Shown: positions 29,077 to 38,491 of the stretch, one piece after another
Numbering within the stretch: the first letter of the stretch is position 1
How the letters are laid out: every line of letters starts with the position of its first letter
NCBI RefSeq assembly: GCF_002741985.1
Contig: NZ_APHW01000014.1
Location: 186,001-250,000, forward strand
DNA length: 64,000 nucleotides
Source of the DNA: Vibrio rotiferianus CAIM 577 = LMG 21460
GTDB lineage: Bacteria > Pseudomonadota > Gammaproteobacteria > Enterobacterales > Vibrionaceae
Direction of reading: 5' to 3'
The notes under the pieces: generated by a model
Seen by the model: only the letters and a program-made list of their open reading frames with translations
Databases searched by the model: none
Told to the model about the DNA's origin: nothing
Made by a program: the position numbers and the translations under genes

Positions 29077-29697
29077 TTACTTCATTGCATGACCAAGAGA
29101 CTGAAGGTAAGCGATGATTGCATCCATCTCTGTTTTACCTTCTACTTCTTTAGCCGCATTCGCGATTTGTTCATCCGTGTACGGAACACCGAACTGGTTG
29201 CGGAATACTTCTAATTTCTTCTGCGTCAGCTTGCCGTCTAGTACGTTTTCTTCAAGCCAAGGGAAACCTGGCATATTTGATTCAGGTACTAGCTCACGTG
29301 GGTCAATTAGGTGAACACGATGCCATTCATCAGAGTAACGTCCGCCTACACGTGCTAAATCAGGACCAGTACGCTTAGAACCCCATAGGAATGGGTGCTC
29401 CCAAACACTTTCGCCAGCAACAGAGTAGTGACCGTAGCGCTCTGTTTCAGAGCGGAAAGGACGAATCATCTGACTGTGACAAACGTTACAACCTTCACGG
29501 ATGTATATGTCACGACCTTCCATTTCCAGAGGAGTGTAAGCTCGCAGGTTTTCTACAGGCTCGGTAGTTTGCTTCTGGAAAATCAGAGGAGTGATTTCTA
29601 CAAGCGCACCCCAACTGATTGCAAACACGATGAAAATAGCCAACAAACCGACATTACGTTCTAGGATTTCGTGGCGATTATTCGAATTATTACTCAT
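29077..29697 (-). CDS. ccoO: cbb3 cytochrome c oxidase monoheme subunit CcoO
   Basis: A 206-residue subunit with one N-terminal membrane helix and a heme c motif [18 protein letters not shown] carries the likely Met ligand. It matches the FixO family in length and order. Part of ccoNOQP. Confidence 0.96.
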   Translation of the reverse strand: MSNNSNNRHEILERNVGLLAIFIVFAISWGALVEITPLIFQKQTTEPVENLRAYTPLEMEGRDIYIREGCNVCHSQMIRPFRSETERYGHYSVAGESVWEHPFLWGSKRTGPDLARVGGRYSDEWHRVHLIDPRELVPESNMPGFPWLEENVLDGKLTQKKLEVFRNQFGVPYTDEQIANAAKEVEGKTEMDAIIAYLQSLGHAMK

Positions 29698-29709
29698 TCT
29701 TTAATCTCC

Positions 29710-31137
29710 TTATGCCGGTTGAGGGATAGCTTTTAAGCTTTCTTTAGGCGCAGTTACCGTCTTGTACGTGTTGTATGCCATTAGGAACATACCGAATAGG
29801 AAGATGAAGCCTCCTAGGAAACGTACGAAGTAGAACGGGTAAGATGCTTCTACAGATTCAACAAAGCTGTAAGTTAGCGTACCGTCAGAGTTGACTGCGC
29901 GCCACATTAGGCCTTGCATTACACCAGAGATCCACATTGCTACGATGTAAAGAACAGTACCGATAGTTGCTAACCAGAAATGAACGTTGATTAGGCTAAC
30001 AGAGTACATACGCTCTTGACCAAATAGACGAGGAACAAGGTGATATACAGAACCAATTGAAACCATTGCAACCCAACCTAATGCACCAGAGTGAACGTGA
30101 CCAATGGTCCAGTCTGTGTAGTGCGATAGCGCGTTAACTGTCTTGATAGACATCATTGGACCTTCGAAAGTAGACATACCGTAGAAAGACAATGAAACGA
30201 TTAGGAAACGTAGGATAGGGTCGTAGCGAAGCTTATGCCATGCACCAGATAGCGTCATGATACCGTTGATCATACCACCCCAAGATGGAGCGAATAGAAC
30301 CAGAGACATCACCATACCTAGAGACTGAGTCCAGTCTGGTAGGGCTGTGTAATGTAGGTGGTGAGGGCCAGCCCAAATGTACAGCGAAACTAGTGCCCAG
30401 AAGTGAACGATAGATAGACGGTAAGAATAAACAGGACGTTCAGCTTGCTTAGGAACGAAGTAGTACATCATACCAAGGAAACCAGCGGTCAATAGGAAAC
30501 CTACCGCGTTGTGTCCATACCACCATTGAACCATTGCATCCACGGCGCCTGAGTAAATCGAGTAAGATTTACCTAGAGCAACAGGAATTGCCATGCTGTT
30601 CACGATGTGAAGTACTGCTACTGTGATGATAAAGGCACCGAAGAACCAGTTAGCCACGTAGATATGAGAGGTATTACGCTTAACCAGTGTTCCAAAGAAC
30701 ACGACTGCGTAAGACACCCAGACAATCGCAATTGCGATATCAATAGGCCATTCTAACTCAGCGTACTCCTTACCTGAGGTAAAACCTAAAGGTAGGGTGA
30801 TTGCTGCCGCTAGAATAATTGCTTGCCAACCCCAAAAGGTGAAGGCAACGAGTGGACCACCAAAAAGACGTGTTTGACAAGTACGCTGAACAACATAATA
30901 AGATGTTGCGAACAGGGCACTGGTACCAAACGCAAAAATTACCGCATTAGTATGCAATGGACGTAAACGACTGTACGTCAACCACGGCGTATCAAAGTTT
31001 AGCTGTGGCCAAACTAACTGAGCGGCAATCAAAACACCAACAGCCATACCAACTATGCCCCATAAAATGGTCACAAGGGTAAATTGGCGAACGACTGTAT
31101 AGTTGTAGTTTTGTTCAAGCTGCTTTACTTGGCTCAT
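29710..31137 (-). CDS. ccoN: cbb3 cytochrome c oxidase catalytic subunit CcoN
   Basis: A 475-residue subunit with about 12 helices and the heme b / heme b3-CuB active site. Histidines are visible in [42 protein letters not shown] and [14 protein letters not shown]. The start is taken at ATG 31137 ([13 protein letters not shown]), with an in-frame ATG two codons upstream. It is a high-affinity terminal oxidase used at low oxygen. First gene of ccoNOQP. Confidence 0.96.
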   Translation of the reverse strand: MSQVKQLEQNYNYTVVRQFTLVTILWGIVGMAVGVLIAAQLVWPQLNFDTPWLTYSRLRPLHTNAVIFAFGTSALFATSYYVVQRTCQTRLFGGPLVAFTFWGWQAIILAAAITLPLGFTSGKEYAELEWPIDIAIAIVWVSYAVVFFGTLVKRNTSHIYVANWFFGAFIITVAVLHIVNSMAIPVALGKSYSIYSGAVDAMVQWWYGHNAVGFLLTAGFLGMMYYFVPKQAERPVYSYRLSIVHFWALVSLYIWAGPHHLHYTALPDWTQSLGMVMSLVLFAPSWGGMINGIMTLSGAWHKLRYDPILRFLIVSLSFYGMSTFEGPMMSIKTVNALSHYTDWTIGHVHSGALGWVAMVSIGSVYHLVPRLFGQERMYSVSLINVHFWLATIGTVLYIVAMWISGVMQGLMWRAVNSDGTLTYSFVESVEASYPFYFVRFLGGFIFLFGMFLMAYNTYKTVTAPKESLKAIPQPA

Positions 31138-31393
31138 TTGCATGCTTCCAATTTCTAATTAACTACACTTTACTTCCAACACGACTTGCGTCGTAACACC
31201 ACCCAAGTAAACTCAAGAATTCAAGTGTTATCATCACTTTATTTCCATTGCTGACTTTAATAAAAAGTGGCATTTTCAGCGAGACACTATACTTGAATTA
31301 ACAATTCAATGACAGAGTAGTAACCTTACAACGCCTCTGGAAATCATTTTTTATTTAAAAAGTTTGAAGTTTGTAACAAGGATATTAGGAATT
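31138..31393. promoter_or_regulatory. Divergent intergenic region ahead of ccoN
   Basis: About 255 bp that must hold the ccoN promoter. I see no perfect FNR box here. A looser palindrome, TTGAATTAACAATTCAA at 31293-31309, has FNR-like half sites with a 7-bp centre, so it is at best a weak candidate. Confidence 0.4.
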
Positions 31394-31750
31394 ATGGCCG
31401 CACAAAAGTTAACAAAGGCAAGACTTGCACAAATCTTAATCATGCTCAGTGTTTTAATTGGAGCATTTTTCTGGCGCACCTTTACTTATGAGACGAGCAG
31501 AGATGTGGATTGTTCACAAAAACAACGATGTGATGTAACAATTGGTCAGTCAAAAATCACCATAAACAAGAGTTCGAACGGTTTTTCGATCGAAAGCACA
31601 GAAATTGACAGTCTAAAAATTGATCTAAATCAATCTGGTCAATTTATTAACGTAGGTGATAAATATCGCGATATTGAGTGGAATAGTATTTCTGAGACAA
31701 AAGCAATTAATCTCAAAATAAACGAAAACATTGTCCAAGTTCATTTATAA
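31394..31750 (+). CDS. Small membrane-anchored periplasmic protein of unknown function
   Basis: A 118-residue protein starting at ATG 31394, preceded by TTAGGA; the frame extends 10 codons upstream but without a better site. One N-terminal membrane helix (RLAQILIMLSVLIGAFFWRTF) is followed by an extracytoplasmic beta-rich domain with two Cys (DCSQKQRCDV) likely to form a disulfide. It sits divergent from ccoN, where V. cholerae has a hypothetical gene in the same place, so an oxidase-linked role is possible but unproven. Confidence 0.75.
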   Translation: MAAQKLTKARLAQILIMLSVLIGAFFWRTFTYETSRDVDCSQKQRCDVTIGQSKITINKSSNGFSIESTEIDSLKIDLNQSGQFINVGDKYRDIEWNSISETKAINLKINENIVQVHL

Positions 31751-31863
31751 ATCAGATCTGACGCGAGATAATTGTATCTTCTTTGTGCAGTTAATACCTT
31801 CTTACCTAGCGCTTAATTTTCGCAATGGTATAACAGTAAAGTGATAAACAATAATAAAACCGT

Positions 31864-33051
31864 ATGCAGTGCCAATCATTATTTACTCATATTACCGACG
31901 AATATTCAGCGATAGAAAAATTTCGCTCAGAATTGAGCCAGGATAATCTGTCCCATTTGATCTGTTATTACACAGAGGAGTATGACTTCAGAAAAATTCA
32001 ACGTGCATTCGTTAAACTATTTCCTGAAGCCACCGTGCATGGAGCCAGCTCGTGTCAAGCAATCATGACCAACCATGGGTATCATCAAGGACCTGTTATT
32101 GCAGTACTTGCGATTTATGACTCCGGTCAGCACGCATACGGGACAGGGATTTCAACCTATGGGGCAAATTTAGAAACAAGCGTTGATGAGGCGCTTAATA
32201 TGGCGCTTTTTCATGCAAATAGAGTAGGTGAAGTACCCAACCTGATCCTTCTTCATGCAACTCCGGGACATGAAGAATCGATTATCGAAAGTATCGATGA
32301 GCGCTTTGGTACTTTGGTTCCCATTATTGGCGGATCGTCAGCCGATAACAATGTAAAAGGGAATTGGTCTGTAATCACGTCCCAAGGATATGAGCAGAAC
32401 GGGGTAAGTCTTACTCTCTTCTATTCGTCTCAGGCAGTTGATACCGCTTTTAGTGCAGGGCACTCTCCAACAAGCATCACTGGTATCGCAACAAAGACTA
32501 TGGGCCGCTGCCTTTTAGAAATAGACGACCAACCCGCACTAGATGTCTACCGCAAGTGGACGAACCATCAAGAAACGCAATCGGACGAACAAAGCTTTCT
32601 ATTTACAAACTCCAGTGCGTATCCTCTGGGACGTATTGCAGGGCATCTGTACGAGCGACCTTATTACAAACTGTCTCACCCAATCAGAGAAACAGAGCAG
32701 GGTGGCATCGAGCTTTTCACGAATATTGAAGAAGGTGAAGTTCTAACTCTAATGCAGGGAAGTCGTCAGCATCTAGTGGCTCGAGCGGCCAGAGTTGTTA
32801 ACGCTGCTTTCAATCAAAAGTTAGAAGAGTCTCGAAAAATAGGAGTGATAAACATTTTTTGCGCGGGCCCTATGCTGCACTTAAAGCAAGATATTAATAG
32901 TGTTTGTGAACAAATTAACCAGGAATTAGATAACCTGCCTTTTATTTGTCCGTTTACCTTTGGTGAGCAAGGAAGATTTATAGGTGGCGAAAATGGACAT
33001 GGAAACCTGATGATCTCTTCAGCAATTTTCCATAAACCTTATGAAAAATAA
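31864..33051 (+). CDS. vpsV: FIST-domain sensory protein (VpsV-like)
   Basis: A 395-residue cytoplasmic protein with FIST N-terminal (VHGASSCQAIMT..., VPIIGGSSADN) and FIST C-terminal domains (PLGRIAGHLYERPYY, ...IFCAGPMLHLKQD, FTFGEQGRFIGGENGHGNLM). FIST modules are predicted to bind small ligands such as amino acids. The stop overlaps the start of the histidine kinase by 11 bp, so the pair forms a two-protein sensory module. The cco - small gene - FIST - kinase order matches VC1442-VC1445 of V. cholerae, where these are vpsV and vpsS. Confidence 0.85.
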   Translation: MQCQSLFTHITDEYSAIEKFRSELSQDNLSHLICYYTEEYDFRKIQRAFVKLFPEATVHGASSCQAIMTNHGYHQGPVIAVLAIYDSGQHAYGTGISTYGANLETSVDEALNMALFHANRVGEVPNLILLHATPGHEESIIESIDERFGTLVPIIGGSSADNNVKGNWSVITSQGYEQNGVSLTLFYSSQAVDTAFSAGHSPTSITGIATKTMGRCLLEIDDQPALDVYRKWTNHQETQSDEQSFLFTNSSAYPLGRIAGHLYERPYYKLSHPIRETEQGGIELFTNIEEGEVLTLMQGSRQHLVARAARVVNAAFNQKLEESRKIGVINIFCAGPMLHLKQDINSVCEQINQELDNLPFICPFTFGEQGRFIGGENGHGNLMISSAIFHKPYEK

Positions 33052-34770
33052 ATATTTAGAGATATACCAACAAGAAGCGTTACAAGAGGCACTTGTCGAA
33101 CTAAAAGAGGCAAGACAGCGAGAGAGGCTCTTAGCTGACGAAAACAAAGCAATCTTATCAGCCATTTCTGCTATGAGTGAGGCTCGTAATCGCCACGAAA
33201 TTTTTTCCGGTCTCAACAGCGTTCTAAAGAAATACATCGACTTTGATGACTTCATCGTCATCACCCGTGACTGCAATCAACAAAATTTCAAAACACTTCT
33301 ATCGACAAATAGCGTCTTTGATAGAACTAGTTGGTTACCGGGTAACGCATCGGAGAGGGCGCTCAATGGTGAGTGTATTTTGCTGTTTGAACCAATGCGG
33401 TTAAAGGAGTTTGAGGGGCTTAACTCCTTTATTAAAAGCCAGGTAAGTTCCATGCTTGTAACTGGTATTCGGTCTGAAGTAACACAAACTATCATCATAC
33501 TTGTAGGTGCTCAAAAAGGTCACTTCAGTATCGAAAACAAAGAGACGCTTCGGCGTTTCAGGCCTTTGATTGAAAGGGCTGTTATAGATATCGAAACTAA
33601 AGAGAAGTTACAACGTATCGTAGAGGTTCGCACCTCGCAGCTTGCTAAAGCAAGAGAAGAGGCAGAAAGAGCAAACCAGTCTAAGTCAGAGTTCTTAGCC
33701 ATGATGAGCCATGAGATTCGTACTCCGTTAAACTCAGTTTTGGGCATGCTCGACATATTGAGGCAATCGACTTTAACCGAAGAACAATCAGAAGTCCTTA
33801 ATCAGATGGAATGCTCAGCAGATCTGCTTCTCGCAATCATTAGCGACATTCTTGACTTGTCAAAAATAGAGTCTGGTAGCTTTCATTTGAACGAACAGTG
33901 GACCAACCTTGGTGACGCTGTAACTCTTATCATTTCTCAACAAAAACAGGTAGCTAAAGCTAAAAATTTGAGTTTTGAGTTCGAGTGTAACCTCGATAAA
34001 AACAGGCAATATTGGATAGACTCAACACGCTTGTCTCAAATTCTTTTTAACTTAATTGGCAACGCGAGCAAATTTACAGATTTTGGTGGTATTGATATCT
34101 CTGTGATTGAGCAAGATAGCGAACTTGTAATTTCTGTTGCTGATACTGGCATTGGAATTCCAAAAGCTAAGATTGGAAATCTCTTCACTGCTTTTCATCA
34201 AGGAGACAGCTCGATTACGCGAAGATTTGGAGGTACAGGCCTTGGACTTGCTATCACCAAACATTTGGTTGAAATGATGCGCGGCACGATAAGCGTAAAA
34301 AGTGAATTGAACGTTGGTTCACACTTCAAAATCAATATTCCTGTCTTAACAAGGAGCAATCAAGAGAGGCCCGTTAAGATAGAACAAAATCATCCTTCAA
34401 AAGCGATGAATCTTCTTGTCGTTGAAGATACAGAATCAAATCAGTTAGTAATCAAGCTTATCTTGAACAAGCTCGGCCATAACGTTTTTATGGCGAGTCA
34501 TGGTGAAGAAGCATTAGCGTTTTTGGAAGAGCAAGAACAAAGCGTAGACGTCATTTTAATGGACGTCTCAATGCCAGTGATGGATGGGATAACAGCAACA
34601 AGATTGATTAGACAAAAAGGAATAGACATACCAATCATTGCTTTGACTGCACATGCACTTGAAAGTGATAAGACTACATGCATGAAAGCCGGCATGAATG
34701 GCTTTGTTACCAACCAGTTCGAAGGCAAGAAATCTACGAAGCAATCAAATCGTTAGTAGAAACCGTGTAG
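33041..34770 (+). CDS. vpsS: Hybrid sensor histidine kinase (VpsS-like), frameshifted at its 3' end
   Basis: Domains in order: an N-terminal coiled coil (residues 5-35), a GAF-like region to about 185, a second coiled coil, HisKA with the phospho-acceptor in FLAMMSHEIRTPLNSVLGM, HATPase (NLIGNASKF, DTGIGIP, GGTGLGLAI), and a receiver domain (LLVVEDTESNQ, phospho-Asp in VILMDVSMPVMDG). As written the frame ends at 34756 with ...FVTNQFEGKKS. Adding one A at 34712-34713 (AA to AAA) restores ...FVTKPVRRQEIYEAIKSLVETV and stops at 34770. The loss removes the conserved receiver Lys-Pro. In V. cholerae VpsS feeds the LuxU relay and promotes biofilm genes. Confidence 0.85.
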
Positions 34771-34774
34771 CGAG

Positions 34775-34819
34775 TTAATATAGATCTTAACAATCGTAGA
34801 TTATTAAGATCTATATTAA
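34775..34819. repeat. 16-bp inverted repeat beside dif, possible terminator
   Basis: TTAATATAGATCTTAA (34775-34790) and its exact reverse complement (34804-34819) flank a 13-nt loop. It lies 4 bp past the restored vpsS stop and 117 bp left of dif. It may terminate vpsS transcription, though the stem is AT-rich and there is no clear T-run. Confidence 0.6.
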
Positions 34820-34935
34820 GTATTTTATGGTAAATCGCCGTTATGTTTAATGACATTGCCAAAAAGCGCGGCATTTTAAAATCTGAGCGGGATAGGAGGC
34901 CTAACTAGAGAAGATTTGGCGTACATGGATAGTTT

Positions 34936-34963
34936 ATTTAACATAATATACATAATGCGCACT
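34936..34963 (-). other. XerCD dif site (chromosome 1 terminus), also the left att site of the prophage
   Basis: This 28-bp site has a XerC half-site AGTGCGCATTA, a 6-bp centre and a XerD half-site TTATGTTAAAT on the minus strand. It agrees with the V. cholerae dif1 sequence as I remember it at all but one or two positions. It is the point where XerC/XerD resolve chromosome dimers. A second, less perfect copy at 47669-47696 marks the other end of an inserted element. Confidence 0.92.
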
Positions 34964-35210
34964 AAGATAGGCAAATTTAACATATCGAGTTTATTGCTCG
35001 ACAACCTCAAAATTCCACTAATAAATCAATAAGTTACCAAATTTAATTGTTTATTTTCGTCATTGGTAAACCCAACAATTATAAGGCTGCATTATGGAAT
35101 GAATCGCACATATTGTCTTTTCTTTCCTATTAATCGGTCTTAACGATTAAACCCCTTGTAGCAATCGAAATTAACCATGAATAACGATGATAATTTGAGA
35201 GGTTTATCAC
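34964..35210. other. AT-rich intergenic region right of dif
   Basis: About 250 bp without a gene. It holds the leader and probable promoter of the DUF3653 gene and an SD (GAGAGG) before it. No further dif-like copy was found here. Confidence 0.5.
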
Positions 35211-35633
35211 ATGGACTTTGAAGCCTTCAACACCTTATTTTGGCGAGTCTTTCCCAATATCCAAGCTGGTGCTGAATATTTTCATGTTCGCCCTGTGACA
35301 ATTCGCCGTTGGCTGTCTGGACAATTGAACATTAATCCCATGGCTGAAAAGCTGCTAATTATTAAAGCGCTTGGCTATCTTCCTAACGATGTGCGTTGGC
35401 GTGGCTTTCGTATTGATGAGGCGCGCGGCGTGTTGATCACACCCAGTGGTCGCGAGTTTAATCCGAAAGAACTCGAATCCTTTGCCTATCAGAAAGATGA
35501 ATATCACCATTTAACAAAGTTACATGGTCACCTTGAACACCCGCCGATTTACCCAGCTAAAGACAATGTGTTGCCTTTTCGTGGTGGTCGTCGTATGACG
35601 GCCGCACCTTGGATACCCACTAAGTTTAAATAA
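35211..35633 (+). CDS. Phage-type DUF3653 protein (HTH-like)
   Basis: A 140-residue protein starting with an HTH-like segment (AEYFHVRPVTIRRWLSGQLNINPMAEKLL) and WRGFRIDEARGVLITPSGREF. This matches the DUF3653 family known from Vibrio filamentous phages (VfO3K6/f237 type) and their relatives. It runs opposite to the virion operon. It may be left from an earlier filamentous phage at dif, or a regulator borrowed by this element. DNA binding is inferred from the HTH-like pattern. Confidence 0.8.
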   Translation: MDFEAFNTLFWRVFPNIQAGAEYFHVRPVTIRRWLSGQLNINPMAEKLLIIKALGYLPNDVRWRGFRIDEARGVLITPSGREFNPKELESFAYQKDEYHHLTKLHGHLEHPPIYPAKDNVLPFRGGRRMTAAPWIPTKFK

Positions 35634-35638
35634 GAAAA

Positions 35639-35655
35639 AGCCCGCTTTGCGGGCT
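35639..35655. terminator. Terminator between the DUF3653 and DUF2971 genes
   Basis: Stem AGCCCGC / GCGGGCT with a TTT loop between the convergent genes; A-run on the left, ATTTAT on the right. Confidence 0.75.
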
Positions 35656-35661
35656 CATTTA

Positions 35662-36552
35662 TCAAGACAGCGTCTCAATTTTCATATGCCCAAAGCTATG
35701 CAATTGAGAATACTCAAGTTCAAACGTGTCTGATGCGATACTCATTCGCCCTACTTCTAATTCGGGATTAAAAGCACTGAAATAGTCAACGAGATCGAGC
35801 TGCTTGCTCAAATCGCATTGAGCTCCCAATGTCAAAGAAACTATAGCACTTTCTGGTACGCTAAATAATGGGATAAAGCCTTCCCCGATATAGTTATTCT
35901 CAGCCAGCAAACGTCTTTCTTCATCGGTTGCAAACCGTGCTTCTTTTATCACTTTTCCCCAATCATCCATTTCAGCCTTAAACATTATTCGATCAGCGTT
36001 CTTTACTGGTAATATCATTCGATACTCATCTTCGTACTCCCAATCTTTTGCTTTTTGCAAAAACCAACTTTCAAAAGCACTAGATGTTGCTCTACGTTTA
36101 TCTTGCTTATATTCAACTTTTTCTACGTTTCCTATTGCCTTAGTAAAACATGAGTCATTTAAATTTTGATTAAAGAAGGGGTGGTTAGCGTCAAAGCCAA
36201 TAACGAAGCCTGTGTGGTTGCTAGCGTAATGCGACCACATCAGGATGTTGTCTCGCTTTCCACTCAAGCAGAAGATTCCGTAATGATGAAATATAGGACA
36301 GCCAAAATTAGGGTCGTTGATATCTTTGATCATTTTCTTTGGTTCTAGTAACTCTTGTTCACTCTCAAAGATTGAAAAGACGGGTTGATAAAGCGTATTG
36401 CTTTCCATTGCTTTATTAAGTGCGTTATGGCTTGGCAATAATTCGAAGGGATCGTTGAGTTCTCTCTTAATGCTAAAAGCAACTCGTAAATTGTTAGTGA
36501 ATTTCGAATCAATCGGAAAATATTTATACAAAATATTCTGGCTCACAGACAT
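35662..36552 (-). CDS. DUF2971 family protein, prophage cargo
   Basis: A 296-residue soluble protein with the DUF2971 layout: LYKYF...N.RVAFS, RELNDPFELL, YGIFCLSGKRDNILMWSHYASNHTGFVIGFD, VEYKQDKR, and a central KDWEYEDEYRMI. No function is firmly known for DUF2971. It lies in the cargo end of a prophage, beside a lipoprotein gene and away from the virion operon, which is where accessory or defence genes often sit. A defence or superinfection role is a guess from context. Confidence 0.8.
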   Translation of the reverse strand: MSVSQNILYKYFPIDSKFTNNLRVAFSIKRELNDPFELLPSHNALNKAMESNTLYQPVFSIFESEQELLEPKKMIKDINDPNFGCPIFHHYGIFCLSGKRDNILMWSHYASNHTGFVIGFDANHPFFNQNLNDSCFTKAIGNVEKVEYKQDKRRATSSAFESWFLQKAKDWEYEDEYRMILPVKNADRIMFKAEMDDWGKVIKEARFATDEERRLLAENNYIGEGFIPLFSVPESAIVSLTLGAQCDLSKQLDLVDYFSAFNPELEVGRMSIASDTFELEYSQLHSFGHMKIETLS

Positions 36553-36633
36553 ATCTCCAAAAAAAACACCCAGTTAGTGTTCTGGATGTTTTTAGCATGT
36601 TGTACGATTAATTTATCAAGTAAAGATCACAAA

Positions 36634-37341
36634 TCACATTGATACGCTCCCCCAAATTGCGCCTTCATCATTCGTCATTACGCCCGATAAGTAATAACTT
36701 CCCTGATACATCGCCGTTGCTACCACACCTTGATATACGCCATCGTACGCCGAGTCTCGGCAGTTGCTTACTTGAATGTTTTTAACATCAAAATAAGAGC
36801 CGTTTCTAGTTAGTTGGCCATACATCTGGCATATACCGTTAACAGTTAGATTTCCTTCCGTATCAATTGTCCACACTGTACCGTCAGTAATGTTGGTATG
36901 AGTGCCAACAATTTCCGCTAAAGGTTTTGAATCCGATGCTTTAGCAAGGCTGTAACTAAGTAGCTGATTGTTTACAGTGGCATTAAGCATTACTCCGTTT
37001 GAGTCGAAGTCAGCCGTTGCCGATACTGTCGAATCAAAAACGTAGTTATATGTGTCTACAAACGTAACGCCTTTGATATTTAGTTTGCTTCCATTGGTTT
37101 GAACTGTGTGCGCAGCCATTACTGCATTTGAAGCAAAGTCGCCGACAATAATTGGCGTTGTTGTACGACTGCTATCAACCAGCATTAAAACTTGATCTTG
37201 TTCGTTTGCATACAGGCCATTGTAAGCAAATGTCTCTTGTGGTTTTGTATCGGTACTGCCTGAACTTGCAGAGCCGCCACCGCCGCCACATCCAACTAAA
37301 CTGAATACTGCAACGGCTGATACTGCGACGAGCTTTTTCAT
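36634..37341 (-). CDS. Outer-membrane-type lipoprotein, prophage cargo
   Basis: A 235-residue lipoprotein with signal peptide and lipobox (VFSLVGCGGGGG), a glycine/serine linker and a beta-rich domain with NGLYANEQDQVLMLVDSS and a later Cys pair (GICQMYG...VSNCRDS). The linker and beta domain fit a surface-exposed or periplasmic anchored protein. It could be a lysogenic-conversion gene, for instance altering phage receptors; that is speculation. It is transcribed leftward, but its own leader (37342-37419) is separated from the virion operon by a terminator. Confidence 0.75.
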   Translation of the reverse strand: MKKLVAVSAVAVFSLVGCGGGGGSASSGSTDTKPQETFAYNGLYANEQDQVLMLVDSSRTTTPIIVGDFASNAVMAAHTVQTNGSKLNIKGVTFVDTYNYVFDSTVSATADFDSNGVMLNATVNNQLLSYSLAKASDSKPLAEIVGTHTNITDGTVWTIDTEGNLTVNGICQMYGQLTRNGSYFDVKNIQVSNCRDSAYDGVYQGVVATAMYQGSYYLSGVMTNDEGAIWGSVSM

Positions 37342-37419
37342 GTGTATATCCTCAACAACATTATTGATTAATCAATGTGCAACTATACGCAAATTATATA
37401 AATCAGCAAGATACCTATA

Positions 37420-37447
37420 AAAAGCACCTCAACAGTGAGGTGCTTTT
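37420..37447. terminator. Bidirectional terminator at the end of the virion operon
   Basis: A 12-bp perfect stem AAAAGCACCTCA / TGAGGTGCTTTT with a 4-nt loop. It overlaps the last codons of the final virion-operon ORF and separates the operon from cargo. Confidence 0.9.
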
Positions 37448-37587
37448 GATTCTTGCTCAAGTGCAGTGATGCGCTCATCAAGTTTTTGTAACGTTAGCTT
37501 AATCCACGCAATATCAGTTCTAAGTGCAACCACCGTTGCGATGCTGGACGCTGCACCCGTTAGGCATGCAACGACTAGTGTTTCCAT
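37429..37587 (-). CDS. Small membrane/coiled-coil prophage protein
   Basis: A 52-residue protein (METLVVACLTGAASSIATVVALR, then TDIAWIKLTLQKLDERITALEQESK). It has one N-terminal membrane helix and a C-terminal heptad-rich coiled coil. Its start overlaps the preceding gene by 13 bp. Position at the end of the operon, after a muramidase-like gene, suggests a lysis accessory role, as P17/P18 have in PM2; the sequence alone does not show it. Confidence 0.65.
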   Translation of the reverse strand: METLVVACLTGAASSIATVVALRTDIAWIKLTLQKLDERITALEQESKAPHC

Positions 37588-37787
37588 TCATTGCGCACCG
37601 TTTCCCATGCACCAATTAACATCGGTACGGTTGTGCCAATCACACCACCCCATTGAATGCCCGCTTCCGTCACGCTAGCCGTGATAAGTTGCGGGTGTCC
37701 AATGGCCAGCGTTGCACCAGCTGCAATCAGACCAATGCCTTTTTTCGTTGATGGTTGTTTCCATTGTTTTTTTAGCCAATCTAACAT
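37575..37787 (-). CDS. Small hydrophobic prophage protein, holin candidate
   Basis: A 70-residue protein (MLDWLKKQWKQPSTKKGIGLIAAGATLAIG...WGGVIGTTVPMLIGAWETVRNEWKH). It has a basic amphipathic start, two short hydrophobic segments, and charged ends. The topology resembles small holins. It lies between the 33-residue gene and the terminal coiled-coil gene in the presumed lysis block. Holin function is inferred from position and hydropathy. Confidence 0.65.
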   Translation of the reverse strand: MLDWLKKQWKQPSTKKGIGLIAAGATLAIGHPQLITASVTEAGIQWGGVIGTTVPMLIGAWETVRNEWKH

Positions 37788-37789
37788 TG

Positions 37790-37891
37790 TTATAAAACTC
37801 CGTGTTTCTTTAGTTGTTTGATGGCGTATGCACCTGCAATTGCAGTCACTACGCCAAGTGTGAATTTGATAGCCATTTCTTTTTTACTCAT
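37790..37891 (-). CDS. 33-residue single-pass membrane peptide
   Basis: ORF MSKKEMAIKFTLGVVTAIAGAYAIKQLKKHGVL has basic ends around one membrane helix. Its ATG overlaps the TGA of the muramidase-like gene (ATGA), the same coupling seen across the operon, which supports it being real despite its size. Likely a virion membrane or lysis peptide. Confidence 0.65.
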   Translation of the reverse strand: MSKKEMAIKFTLGVVTAIAGAYAIKQLKKHGVL

Positions 37892-38352
37892 GCCAGCGCT
37901 ACTCCTTCGGCGGCGTCATCCACCGTGTAATGGCGACCCACTTCCATGACTGACATGGCGTGCATCATGCGCGCTAGAAAGTTGTCATCTGCCAATGAGA
38001 TCAATTGGTCAGGCTTTACACCGATTTGGTCAGAGACGAAATTGATGTAGTTTTCGGTGTGGTTTTCATTTGGCGGCGCAAAGCGGCCAATGATGGCGCG
38101 GACGGTATTTAATCCGTATCGGCTTTGATAGTTGCGCAGCAATTTAGCGCCAGCTCGAAAGCCGTATTTGGGATGTGAGAACGTCTCGAACTCCGCATCT
38201 TTTGATACCAGTGCCTCACCCCGCCAATTGTTACCAATTCGGATGTTTAGCGGGTTGTTATTACGAACGCCGCGAGGCTGATTACGTTTACTCATCCACA
38301 TGGCTCCCATCATCAGCAATAACAGCACTATCATCCTGTAGCGATTCAACAT
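37888..38352 (-). CDS. Muramidase/transglycosylase-like virion protein with membrane anchor
   Basis: A 154-residue protein starting at ATG 38352 (MLNRYRMIVLLLLMMGAMWMS), with one membrane helix then RGVRNNNPLNIRIGNNWRGE and a helical domain (YGFRAGAKLLRNYQSRYGLNTVRAIIGRFAPPNENHTENYINFV). 'RG.RNNNP.NIR' is the hallmark of a phage structural/lytic domain found in tailless phage entry enzymes. PM2 has a virion transglycosylase (P7) with the same job of piercing peptidoglycan. The start overlaps the preceding ORF, giving coupled translation. Confidence 0.8.
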   Translation of the reverse strand: MLNRYRMIVLLLLMMGAMWMSKRNQPRGVRNNNPLNIRIGNNWRGEALVSKDAEFETFSHPKYGFRAGAKLLRNYQSRYGLNTVRAIIGRFAPPNENHTENYINFVSDQIGVKPDQLISLADDNFLARMMHAMSVMEVGRHYTVDDAAEGVALA

Positions 38353-38491
38353 CGTGAAATGCTCCGTTTTCAAAGAGCTTGCCAACGATTGACGTATCAT
38401 AAGTAGCAAGCGGTTGTTGTTCTGGTGACACAGGGTCAAATGACATCACCGCCACCACTGTGTTTTGTGCATCTGTAATAAAACTAGGCAT
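38288..38491 (-). CDS. Small acidic prophage protein
   Basis: A 67-residue acidic protein (MPSFITDAQNTVVAVMSFDPVSPEQQPLATYD...DDSAVIADDGSHVDE). Its start overlaps the preceding fibre-like gene by 8 bp and its tail overlaps the muramidase-like gene by 65 bp in another frame. No family recognised. Confidence 0.6.
   Translation of the reverse strand: MPSFITDAQNTVVAVMSFDPVSPEQQPLATYDTSIVGKLFENGAFHDVESLQDDSAVIADDGSHVDE

Noticed and set aside
31293..31309. FNR-like palindrome upstream of ccoN
   Set aside because: The half-site spacing is wrong for FNR (7 bp instead of 4), so it is not called as a site.
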